Below are positions 7,881 to 14,782 of a stretch of DNA of 52,287 nt, one piece after another. The position numbers and the translations under genes are program-made. The stretch spans positions 1 through 52,287 of the forward strand of contig CANFHA010000026.1 in assembly GCA_947446645.1 (NCBI GenBank), written 5' to 3'. Numbering within the stretch: position 1 is the first letter of the stretch; each line of letters begins with the position of its first letter. The DNA comes from Chitinophagaceae bacterium (GTDB lineage Bacteria; Bacteroidota; Bacteroidia; Chitinophagales; Chitinophagaceae). Under the pieces are notes generated by a model. It ran no database searches. It was not told the origin of the DNA and saw only the letters and a program-made list of their open reading frames with translations.

Positions 7881-8795
7881 ATGCTTTTTGTAGATATTCA
7901 TGGAAAATACTTAGCAGATAGTGCTGCTGCTATAAGAGAATTATTCATAACTGCTTCTAAAAATCAAAGGCACAGCGGGGATTTATTACTTGTAATCCTG
8001 GAGGGGCATTATAAGCCTAATAAATTTAATTTTGCCAAGTTGTCTGCCAATGCTGCAACACATGGGATGAAACTCTTGGAATACGATATTGAAGATAATG
8101 ATGTTATTTGGCCAGAAGTTGAAACCAATAATGTTATCAAAATCATTGCAGATGGATATAATTGTACATCAAGCGAATTTATTGCCGAAACACAAAATAT
8201 CAACGACACTAAAGATGGTGAAAAAATAAATCAATATTGGAAACACGTCTATACTGTAGTTGGTTTAGAGTTTCTTATTTATCTCAAAGTTTGGGAAATG
8301 GATAGCTACATAAGAAAACTATTTCAGATTTCTGAGCTTGCAATTGGTAACGGGTATGACTGGTATCTTGAGACTGCTAACAAAACCAAAATTGATCCAA
8401 CACTACACAAAATAGCCAAAAATGAGCTGAGAGATAGGTTAATCAAAAACTTAAAAACGGCTAATTGCAATCAATTGGCATTATTAATTGAAGATAGCTT
8501 TAGCGGAAATTTAAGAAACGCAATAGCTCATTCACAATATTATCTTATCAATCAGAACATTGACCTTGTCAAATATAATGAGTACGTAACCGTTGACGCA
8601 TGGCTGAACAAATTATATCCATTGACATTAGCTATTTATAAAACATTCATTGATGAAGTGTACAATACTACATTACCTCAGTATGTCAATCACGCAGACA
8701 AGCATATGCATAAAGTGCCTGTAATGTTAGGCGATGGGATAATTGTAAATTTGAAAAATCGCTCGCAATCAGGGTATGGTAGCTGGAGCTTTTAG
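7881..8795 (+). CDS. Uncharacterised protein with HEPN-like Rx4H motif
   Basis: This 304-residue soluble protein belongs to no family I recognise with certainty. The N-terminal 100 residues alternate strands and helices (LLLVILEG, MKLLEYDI) and may form a small Rossmann-like domain. The C-terminal half (about 120-270) is helical and contains SGNLRNAIAHSQYY with R212 and H217. That is an R-N-x3-H (Rx4H) pattern like the catalytic motif of HEPN-fold RNases found in toxins, abortive-infection proteins and CRISPR effectors. The gene is AT-rich like the neighbouring hxs cluster and follows the frameshifted small ORF by 27 bp. A defence or toxin role is an inference; the motif also occurs in non-catalytic HEPN proteins. 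Confidence 0.5.
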   Translation: MLFVDIHGKYLADSAAAIRELFITASKNQRHSGDLLLVILEGHYKPNKFNFAKLSANAATHGMKLLEYDIEDNDVIWPEVETNNVIKIIADGYNCTSSEFIAETQNINDTKDGEKINQYWKHVYTVVGLEFLIYLKVWEMDSYIRKLFQISELAIGNGYDWYLETANKTKIDPTLHKIAKNELRDRLIKNLKTANCNQLALLIEDSFSGNLRNAIAHSQYYLINQNIDLVKYNEYVTVDAWLNKLYPLTLAIYKTFIDEVYNTTLPQYVNHADKHMHKVPVMLGDGIIVNLKNRSQSGYGSWSF

Positions 8796-8939
8796 CGATT
8801 TTCTACCCTAAAAAGGTCTCAGTAAAAATACTATCTGCTCACGCCCAAACATTCACGTTTTTACCTGTAATTCCACCAATTTCTTCAAAATTTCCATCAA
8901 TTGGTTCGATAACCTTCCCGTCTGGGGCACAAAAATGAG

Positions 8940-8980
8940 AGCGGAGAAACAGAGCGAAGAGCGGTTTCTCCGCTTTTTTT
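8940..8980 (+). terminator. Strong terminator hairpin downstream of HEPN-like gene
   Basis: An 11-bp perfect stem, AGCGGAGAAAC (8940-8950) with GTTTCTCCGCT (8964-8974), has a 13-nt loop and is followed by a run of seven T. It is 145 bp past the HEPN-like stop codon. On the other strand it also ends near TTTTT. Confidence 0.65.
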
Positions 8981-9700
8981 ATTCCCCCTTCTTGGTACCA
9001 TTCTCGTGAATGCGAAAGTTTTGGTTGTTGCAAGCATGGATTTGTGCCTTTTTAAGAAATGCCCCACTTTCATTCAAATAAAAAACGCGATGATATGGGG
9101 CATTTTGTTTTGGGGTTAATTCTTTGTATTGCTTTACTGTAAAGGGTTTTGGTCATTTTATTATAAATATTTTGCATTTCCCATTATACCCCACTTTTAC
9201 CCGCGTGGGGTATTCGTGATCAGGATTTCAGATTAGCAGATTTTCAGGATTGGTGTTTTTCCTAGTTACCTGGTTGTTTTAGTATGGGGCATTTTCATAC
9301 CTCAGAATTACCCACTGTACCCCACTGTCTGAATCACGGATTTACCGGATAGCACAGATTTTACCGGACCTTCTGGTAAAGCTGATGGCCTCCCGATTGT
9401 GCGGCGCGTCCTCGTTCGCTGCCTTATACGCCAGAGCTATCGCTGAAGTTATGGCTATTGAAAATAGCTTCGGCGAGTACCAAAGGTCGGAGTGATTTAT
9501 GGAATCGTGAAATTGAAATTACATGATAGCGCACTTTTCGTGCTATCATAATCAGCTACGCGTCTATCATTAAAATTTCTTTGCGCCATGGGCAAGGGTT
9601 TGAGGTGATTTTTGGCTTTGGTTTGACTGACTTGTGATATTATGGATAATGGGTGGGTGATTTGTGGGGATATTAGTTTTTTAGTGCGGGAGTGAGTGCA
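8981..9700. other. Gene-poor segment with degenerate repeats
   Basis: I see no convincing coding region here. It contains repeated TGGGGCATTTT and AAATGCCCCA words (9050-9059, 9100-9110, 9286-9296), two TACCCCACT words (about 9186 and 9319), and two copies of a degenerate repeat built from GGATTT and CAGATTTT (see the separate entry). It also has a bulged hairpin at 9523-9545 (GATAGCGCAC with GTGCTATC). The composition suggests decayed mobile-element or intergenic repeat DNA. Confidence 0.4.
9216..9369. repeat. Two degenerate copies of an about 38-nt intergenic repeat
   Basis: The first copy (9216-9254) and second copy (9330-9369) share the scheme ATCxGGATTT, then AGCAGATTTT or AGCACAGATTTT, then xGGA. 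Such GGATTT/CAGGATT-rich imperfect repeats are, to my knowledge, common in intergenic DNA of Bacteroidota. They are too degenerate to define a unit precisely by eye. Confidence 0.4.
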
Positions 9701-9705
9701 TTTGA

Positions 9706-9866
9706 TGTAGAAAACCGCCAATCAGAGATTAGCTTCCACAAAGGACGTAGTCAGTAAGAGTACGCCCAACTAGGGATTCCACGAGGACGTAAAAAGACTA
9801 ATCGAGCTAAATTACATTGAGTGGACAGCAGCACCACGAATACCGTTCGGAGAACGGCTTTTTATT
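9706..9866 (+). ncRNA. Candidate small structured RNA with intrinsic terminator
   Basis: A TGCATTTG close to the -7 consensus lies at about 9698-9705. Downstream, GATTAG (about 9728) can pair with CTAATC (about 9798) and enclose two imperfect direct repeats, TTCCACAAAGGACGTA and TTCCACGAGGACGTA. The segment ends in a clean terminator, CCGTTC-GGA-GAACGG followed by CTTTTT (9843-9863). No open frame of note spans it. The RNA identity is unknown; it does not resemble tmRNA, RNase P or 6S RNA as far as I can see. Confidence 0.3.
9843..9866 (+). terminator. Intrinsic terminator of candidate sRNA
   Basis: Perfect 6-bp stem CCGTTC/GAACGG, loop GGA, tail CTTTTTATT. It is the first of a cluster of terminator-like hairpins. 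Confidence 0.6.
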
Positions 9867-9907
9867 CTTAGTTCCGGATGCCCTGCGGAACATCAGGAAC
9901 AACGAGG

Positions 9908-9933
9908 ACCATTGCATACGCAATGGTTCTTTT
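9908..9933 (+). terminator. Second terminator-like hairpin
   Basis: Perfect 8-bp stem ACCATTGC/GCAATGGT with loop ATAC, followed by TCTTTT. Only about 45 bp separate it from the previous terminator, and a further hairpin GTTCCG/CGGAAC (9871-9891) lies between them. Confidence 0.5.
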
Positions 9934-10048
9934 GACTTTCTTAACAATCAATCCAATTTCCTTTAGTTCAATTCCGCAGTACGACCTTGTTAGAGTGTCC
10001 GAATAGAAATATGTTCAAGTAGTCGTCTTTCCGTCTACGAAATAAGTA

Positions 10049-10081
10049 ATGACTGCTTCTTATCGAAGTAGTCATTTTTAT
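10049..10081 (+). terminator. Third terminator-like hairpin
   Basis: An 11-bp stem ATGACTGCTTC with GAAGTAGTCAT (one G-T wobble), loop TTATC, then TTTTTA. The next gene starts about 110 bp later and no gene precedes the hairpin, so it may end another short RNA. Confidence 0.5.
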
Positions 10082-10192
10082 TTATGCGGTGTTTTCTGAT
10101 AAGCACCGAATATAAAAATTATATTTACCGATTCGCCTTAAACTTTATAATTTGGCATCGGATTTGCTTACGTTTGAAAATAAATATTAATT

Positions 10193-10645
10193 ATGAAAAC
10201 AGTTATCTGTACTGCCTTTTTTGCTCTAGTGAGCTACGTTTCTGTCGCTCAAATCAAACTCCCTGTTGGATTTCATTGTATTTTGGGTGTAAATCACCCC
10301 AATGAAAGTTACTTTACAAACGGAAATACAACCTTTAAAACTTACCCTTGGGGTCACGAGGGTATATCTGGTCTGGAAGTAGTTAATGTATTGCAGACTG
10401 AGCAACTTAAATTTCAAAAGACAAAGGACAACCTATACTGGGCTACTGGCAAGGTTGAAGGAAAATATATTTACATAGTTCTCGCTGATGGGATGATACA
10501 ATTTACTGTTACATCTAATAAAAATGACAATACTTTTTCGGATTATTGCACTTGGATGTTGAAAGAAATTAGGCGTGAAGTTGCGACAACCGATGAACTA
10601 TATTTTACTGATTTCAATGGTAAAGGTTGTTTCGGAATCAAATAA
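10193..10645 (+). CDS. Secreted protein of unknown function
   Basis: This 150-residue protein has a clear signal peptide: MKTVICTAFFALVSYVSVAQ, with cleavage likely after VAQ. The mature part (about 130 residues) is rich in aromatic residues and strands (FKTYPWGHEGISGLEV, LYWATGKVEGKYIYIVL), with three cysteines (one in GFHC, one in DYC, one in GKGC). A small periplasmic or outer-surface beta-rich domain is likely. The family is not recognised. It is followed 32 bp later by the GYF-domain protein in the same direction, so both may be co-transcribed, and both lie in the AT-rich accessory island. Confidence 0.7.
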   Translation: MKTVICTAFFALVSYVSVAQIKLPVGFHCILGVNHPNESYFTNGNTTFKTYPWGHEGISGLEVVNVLQTEQLKFQKTKDNLYWATGKVEGKYIYIVLADGMIQFTVTSNKNDNTFSDYCTWMLKEIRREVATTDELYFTDFNGKGCFGIK

Positions 10646-10677
10646 ACAGCAACAAGTAATTCATAGACCTATAATAA

Positions 10678-11331
10678 ATGAGCATGAAAAAATACTATAT
10701 TCACGATGGTTCCCAAGAAGTAGGTCCATTTAACGTTGATGAATTACTGTTAAAAGGTATTAACCACGATACCCCCATTTGGTATGACGGTATCCAAGAT
10801 TGGAAGATTGCTGGAAAGATTGAAGAAATTTCGAGCAAGCTTCCGGCAAAGGTTCCACCTCCGTTTATTAAACCAGAACCTCAGCGACAACAACCTCAGC
10901 AATCCACAGCCCAACCAATTCAACAAAGCAAGCCCAAAAAAAGCGGTAATGGTATTTTATCAATAGTCGTGACATTAATAATTGCAATAATTATTTTCTA
11001 TGTTGTAATGAACATGGCCAATAACCCTAATTCTATTCCTGGCGTAAAGTTTGAAATAAACACCCCTAAACCAGTGGTTATTTCCAGCAGAGCTGACAAG
11101 TCAAAATCCGACATAAAAATGAGGGCTACTATTTATGCAACAATTCAAAATCAAGGTGGTAGTGGTAATGCTGCGGTGATTTTTCATGTAACACAGGACG
11201 GCAATACATATGACCGGACAAAAATCATTTCCTTGGCATCTAACGAAAGTAAAGACGTAGATGTTACTTTTGATGAAATTAGGAGACTAGGCGGAGAAAT
11301 AAATTACAGCGTTGAAACACAAGCCCAATAA
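10678..11331 (+). CDS. GYF_2-domain (DUF4339) membrane protein
   Basis: This 217-residue protein has three parts. Residues 1-55 form a GYF_2-type domain (YYIHDGSQEVGPFNVDELL... TPIWYDGIQDWKIAG), which typically mediates protein-protein contacts. A Pro/Gln-rich linker with PQRQQPQQ follows. One transmembrane helix lies at about 98-118 (ILSIVVTLIIAIIIFYVVM). The last 100 residues form a beta-rich extracytoplasmic domain, possibly Ig-like (MRATIYATIQNQGGSGNAAVIF). ATG at 10678 is used; the internal MKK two codons later is an alternative. It is followed immediately by a terminator. The partner and pathway are unknown. Confidence 0.7.
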   Translation: MSMKKYYIHDGSQEVGPFNVDELLLKGINHDTPIWYDGIQDWKIAGKIEEISSKLPAKVPPPFIKPEPQRQQPQQSTAQPIQQSKPKKSGNGILSIVVTLIIAIIIFYVVMNMANNPNSIPGVKFEINTPKPVVISSRADKSKSDIKMRATIYATIQNQGGSGNAAVIFHVTQDGNTYDRTKIISLASNESKDVDVTFDEIRRLGGEINYSVETQAQ

Positions 11332-11338
11332 AAGAATT

Positions 11339-11381
11339 AAAGAACCATTTCACTCACAATGGTTCTTTCCGATTTTTTTTT
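11339..11381 (+). terminator. Terminator after GYF-domain gene
   Basis: AGAACCATT (11341-11349) pairs with AATGGTTCT (11358-11366), followed by a run of T residues. The stem resembles that of the hairpin at 9908-9933. Confidence 0.65.
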
Positions 11382-11421
11382 GCACCAGATCCGGCATTGT
11401 GGAAAGATCCAGTTGAAGCAT

Positions 11422-11456
11422 AAAAAAAGGGGCTACCGAAAAGTAGCCCCTTTTTT
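11422..11456. terminator. Bidirectional terminator
   Basis: GGGGCTAC (11429-11436) pairs with GTAGCCCC (11443-11450); a seven-A run on the left and a six-T run on the right make it active on both strands. It ends the minus-strand gene at 11467. Confidence 0.75.
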
Positions 11457-11466
11457 ACTTTGTCTT

Positions 11467-11757
11467 TCACCACATGTCCACCCCATCCAGATTCTTTGTT
11501 TTATAGTCAGCCAATACCTTCTTTGCTAAATCCATTTGGCTTTTAGGTACAGATATTTTCCCACTCCAGCCAACATCATCTTTGATGAACCGAGCTTTAA
11601 TTTTTCCTTCAAGAAGAATACTTTTTACCCAGTTGCGCCAATAGTAGTAAGTAGTAGAAACTAGAATAACCTCTTCTTCTTTAGTTGGTTTATCAACCTT
11701 CTTTACTTGTTCTTTCTTGTTATTTTCCATTTTTATTTGTTGTTGATTTTTCGACAT
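11467..11757 (-). CDS. Small charged protein, possibly DUF2007-like
   Basis: This 96-residue protein has a lysine/glutamate-rich N-terminus (KMENNKKEQVKKVDKPTKEE) followed by a compact 65-residue alpha-beta domain (EEVILVSTTYYYWRNWVKSI, KARFIKDDVGWSGKISVP, LAKKVLADYK). The layout of a strand, a helix with a gap, a strand and a terminal helix resembles the DUF2007 putative signal-transducing fold. This is a weak resemblance, made without a search. A second ATG at 11730 (MENNKKE) could be the true start. It is transcribed alone and ends at the bidirectional terminator. Confidence 0.55.
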   Translation of the reverse strand: MSKNQQQIKMENNKKEQVKKVDKPTKEEEVILVSTTYYYWRNWVKSILLEGKIKARFIKDDVGWSGKISVPKSQMDLAKKVLADYKTKNLDGVDMW

Positions 11758-11765
11758 TCATTTAG

Positions 11766-11984
11766 AAACAAGCTATATACATAACCTCTAGCGCAGTAGT
11801 CGGAATTAAACCACGTATCAGTAGATTGAAACGTGAACACGGCGATAGTGTTTATGTGGAACAGTATAAAAGCGTTCATGCGAGAAGCGGGAATCTTAAA
11901 CGAATTCAAAAAAAACTATGCGCCTCAGGTGATAAAAATACAGATTATGCCTGGGACCACTTTTTTGATAGGAAGACCAAATAA
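11766..11984 (+). pseudogene. Possible gene remnant without start codon
   Basis: A 72-codon open stretch reads coherently (KPRISRLKREHGDSVYVEQY, SGNLKRIQKKL, TDYAWDHFFDRKTK) and stops at TAA 11982-11984. It begins right after a stop with no ATG, GTG or TTG in a sensible position. The amino-acid composition looks protein-like (basic helix, then an aromatic C-terminus), so it may be the 3' end of a decayed gene. It could also be chance. No family is recognised. Confidence 0.25.
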
Positions 11985-12330
11985 AAACCTGCGAACTATT
12001 GGCTGAACAATCGTTTTCGATTATTCCAAATTGTCCACCAGTAGAGCGTAAAGCATCATAAATGCGCCTCAAAGTGGTCATTAGCTGAGTCGATATTGTT
12101 TCAGTAAGCGTTGCAAACGCAGCACCGTGGGGTCCTCGTTACAAACGATGACCAGCGAAAGAAATCGTTACAAACCAAACCAGAGAAAATGGTTTGCATT
12201 AGAACTTGAAATTTGTTTACATAACAAATCATCCTTTTTTTATATTGTGCTTTCTTTTGATCGCTATTAAGCACCTAGTATATGATTAAGTTTGAAAAAT
12301 TCTTGTGGGTCATTCTACTAACATCCTTAA
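11985..12330. other. Gene-free AT-rich stretch
   Basis: I see no supported gene. There are two TCGTTACAAAC-like words (about 12138-12148 and 12165-12175) and two GCGCCTCA words (about 11920 and 12063) flanking the preceding remnant, but no clear inverted termini of an insertion sequence. Confidence 0.35.
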
Positions 12331-12721
12331 TTTCAAGAAGTATCTTTTGAAAAATCAATGAATCTATACACCGCGATGGGTTTTACCAATAACCCACAGT
12401 TTTCAGACGATACTGCAAAATGTATGGTATGGAGCGAGAGCATTTTTTTTAATGATCCTGACTCACGAAAAGTTTAAAGGATTTACGAAAAAACCGATTG
12501 CAGATACAAAGAACACCGTTGCCGGGCTTTTCTCATTGTCGGTAGAAAGTGTAGACACCGTGAATAAGATAGTAGCAGATGCAGTATCAGCCGGTGGTAT
12601 AGAGCCTACTGAAATGAGAGATTACGGTTTTATGCAACAACGCACTGTTGAAGATTTTGACGGGCATACGTGGGAGATCTTTTATATGGATATGAGTAAA
12701 TTTCCTTCGCAGGAAAAATAG
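12331..12721 (+). pseudogene. VOC (glyoxalase-fold) family gene, frameshifted
   Basis: The frame containing EKSMNLYTAMGFTNNPQF and DDTAKCMVWSESIF (12349 on) runs into a T8 tract at 12443-12450. The remaining domain continues in the next frame from 12451 (MILTHEKFKGFTK, then FMQQRTVEDFDGHTWEIFYMD). Removing one T joins them as SIFLMILTHEKF, the expected VOC core. The usual N-terminal strand with a start codon is also absent: a TAA lies at 12328-12330, and the segment preceding EKSM does not match the family. Members are small metal-dependent or related enzymes acting as dimers. The gene is probably inactive; an assembly error in the T tract could explain the frameshift but not the missing N-terminus. 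Confidence 0.7.
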
Positions 12722-13058
12722 TACTGAGTTGGGGTTTTGATCGCACCATATATGAAATCGTCATTGTAATCCGTAAAATGTATACCAGTAAATGCAAGCC
12801 CTGTGCTTGCATTTTTATTGAATACCAAATGGACTTATGAAATACACCAATACTTTGGTTGTTGCGAAAGATTGCTTTGTCGCAGCCACGCACAAAGGCT
12901 TAGCTATGCTCCGCGCAAAGGTAAGTTTGCTTAGCGTGCTTTGATGTGTATCGGGTATAAATATCTACGACAACTATTGGTTTTCTAAATATGCCTATTC
13001 TAAAAACAGCCGGATATAAGGCACTGCAAGAGTGTTGTAAACACGAACTTTGCAAGCG
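12722..13058. other. Intergenic region with one terminator
   Basis: A terminator-like hairpin lies at 12790-12818 (AAATGCAAGC with GCTTGCATTT, then TTATT). The remainder up to the LLM oxidoreductase start holds nothing I can support. GC content rises from here on, marking the change from the AT-rich accessory island to the chromosome. Confidence 0.5.
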
Positions 13059-14075
13059 ATGAACGGCGGAACAGGCAAACGATTGCAGGATATTCCAATT
13101 TCCATATTGGACCTGGCACCTATTACTGAGGGGAATACTGCGGAAACTACTTTTAAAAACAGCCTGAAGCTGGCGCAGGCGGCAGAAGCGCTGGGTTATA
13201 AGCGATACTGGCTGGCGGAGCACCACAATATGGAGAGTGTAGCGAGCTCGGCCACTGCAGTGCTTATAGGCTATATAGCGGGTGGCACCAAAACAATTCG
13301 CGTGGGGAGTGGTGGCATTATGCTACCAAATCATGCGCCGCTTGTGGTGGCAGAGCAGTTTGGCACACTGGCATCGCTTTATCCCGGCCGTATAGATATG
13401 GGCCTGGGAAGGGCTCCCGGCACTGACCAGCTAACTGCCATGGCATTGCGCAGGAATCGCATGGAGACAGCCCAGGATTTCCCGGATGACATCTTAGCGC
13501 TTCAAAAATATTTTTCGGCAGAGAACAGCACCTCTAAAGTACGTGCCATACCGGGCGAGGGACTGGATATACCTATATGGATACTAGGGTCGAGCACAGA
13601 CAGCGCACAGCTGGCAGCAATGATGGGATTGCCGTATGCATTTGCCAGCCATTTTGCACCTACTCATTTCTTGTCCGCGATCGATATTTATCGCAAGCAC
13701 TTTCGCCCATCGCGCTACCTGGCTAAGCCGTATGTAATGGCCTGTGTGAATGTAATAGCTGCCGATACCAATGCTGAAGCGGAACGGCTGGCAACATCGT
13801 TTTACCAGCTGGCGACAGGCATTATAACCGGCAGGCGCAGAAAGCTGCAAAAGCCGGTAGCTAGTATGGAGGGGCTTTGGACGGAGTACGAAGAGGCATC
13901 TGTAAAGCAGATGATGCACTATGCCTTTGTAGGCGATGCTGAAAGGATTGGCGCAACGCTGGCCTCTTTTCAACTACGGACACAACTGGATGAGCTAATG
14001 GTGACCAGCCACATCTACGCACCAGAGGCACGCATACATAGCTATGAAGTGCTGAAAAGCGTGCATGAGGGCTGA
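13059..14075 (+). CDS. LLM-class flavin-dependent oxidoreductase (MsnO8-like)
   Basis: This 338-residue luciferase-like monooxygenase has a (βα)8 barrel and uses reduced flavin. Family signatures are [12 protein letters not shown] at the N-terminus, [61 protein letters not shown] and the [15 protein letters not shown] phosphate-binding strand. This set matches the MsnO8-type subgroup, whose natural substrates are mostly unknown. ATG at 13059 ([11 protein letters not shown]) is chosen over the upstream TTG. It is transcribed alone; the next operon has its own Fur-like site. Confidence 0.85.
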   Translation: MNGGTGKRLQDIPISILDLAPITEGNTAETTFKNSLKLAQAAEALGYKRYWLAEHHNMESVASSATAVLIGYIAGGTKTIRVGSGGIMLPNHAPLVVAEQFGTLASLYPGRIDMGLGRAPGTDQLTAMALRRNRMETAQDFPDDILALQKYFSAENSTSKVRAIPGEGLDIPIWILGSSTDSAQLAAMMGLPYAFASHFAPTHFLSAIDIYRKHFRPSRYLAKPYVMACVNVIAADTNAEAERLATSFYQLATGIITGRRRKLQKPVASMEGLWTEYEEASVKQMMHYAFVGDAERIGATLASFQLRTQLDELMVTSHIYAPEARIHSYEVLKSVHEG

Positions 14076-14110
14076 ATCATTGATTATTCCTTTTTACCCA
14101 TAAATCATCC

Positions 14111-14144
14111 TGATAATTAGTTTAATGATAATCATTTAGATTTG
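14111..14144 (+). promoter_or_regulatory. Fur-box-like operator overlapping a promoter
   Basis: AATGATAATCATT (14124-14136) is a perfect palindrome identical to the 13-bp centre of the classical Fur box. It abuts a TAGATTTG -7 element (14137-14144), and TGATAATTAG (14111-14120) extends the motif upstream. The genes downstream are a heme-binding protein and a TonB receptor, consistent with iron control. Confidence 0.55.
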
Positions 14145-14165
14145 CCCAACATTATATATATATAT

Positions 14166-14774
14166 ATGAAGGTATTCGCTATTGTGCTGTTAGTTATTTT
14201 TATTGCGTTCCTGTTATTTTCTTATGCAGCCTACGCTGCAAGCAAAAAGGTAGAGCGCCAGCACTACGATATAGTAAAAACTGAAGATGGCTTTGAGGTC
14301 CGCCTCTACCCCAGATCCATCATGGCTTCAGTGTCTACCCGGCGGGAGGGCGAAGAACGAGGCGCTAACCAAAACTTCAGAACGCTGGCAGGCTATATAT
14401 TTGGCGGCAATAAAGAGGCAAAGAAAATAGCCATGACGGCGCCTGTGTACATGGAACGCGATACGAGCGCAAACACTATGAGCTTTGTGCTGCCAACGGG
14501 CTATAACATGACCGACCTGCCTACTCCCAGCGATACAAGTATAAAATTACACTATTCGGATGAAGGATATTATGCGGCGTTGCGGTTTGGAGGATTTGCC
14601 GGCGACAAAAAAATAATGAGGAAAGAAGCAGAGTTGAAAGACCTGCTAAAAAAGAAAGGATATGAGGTAACGGGGAGCTACAAATACCTGGGCTACAATG
14701 CACCCTGGGATATTATTAAAAGAGAGAATGAAATAATAGTAAGCATCAGGTACAATAAATCAACAGAGAAATAA
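14166..14774 (+). CDS. SOUL-family heme-binding protein, membrane-anchored
   Basis: This 202-residue protein has an N-terminal transmembrane helix (MKVFAIVLLVIFIAFLLFSY) followed by a SOUL/HEBP domain: VERQHYDIVKTEDGFEVRLY, NQNFRTLAGYIFGGN, KIAMTAPVYME and a C-terminal NAPWDIIKRENEI. SOUL domains bind heme or tetrapyrroles. ATG at 14166 is preferred over a TTG at 14142. The TonB receptor gene begins 8 bp after the stop, so both are one operon, preceded by the Fur-like box. The protein would face the periplasm. A role in heme handling is inferred from family and context. Confidence 0.85.
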   Translation: MKVFAIVLLVIFIAFLLFSYAAYAASKKVERQHYDIVKTEDGFEVRLYPRSIMASVSTRREGEERGANQNFRTLAGYIFGGNKEAKKIAMTAPVYMERDTSANTMSFVLPTGYNMTDLPTPSDTSIKLHYSDEGYYAALRFGGFAGDKKIMRKEAELKDLLKKKGYEVTGSYKYLGYNAPWDIIKRENEIIVSIRYNKSTEK

Positions 14775-14782
14775 GAGCCAAC

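Noticed and set aside
8839..9033. 64-residue minus-strand ORF
   Set aside because: It runs through the strong terminator stem at 8940-8980 and no promoter or start context is visible. Its last 30 codons look protein-like, so it could be the decayed end of a gene, but this is not enough to call.
9497..9721. 74-residue minus-strand ORF
   Set aside because: Composition is irregular, it crosses a hairpin, and it overlaps the region with repeats; likely chance.
9706..9866. tmRNA or 6S RNA
   Set aside because: No tRNA-like ends, no tag reading frame and no 6S-like long bulged stem were found; kept only as an anonymous candidate RNA.
11896..12081. 61-residue minus-strand ORF
   Set aside because: Antisense to the start-less remnant with no independent support.
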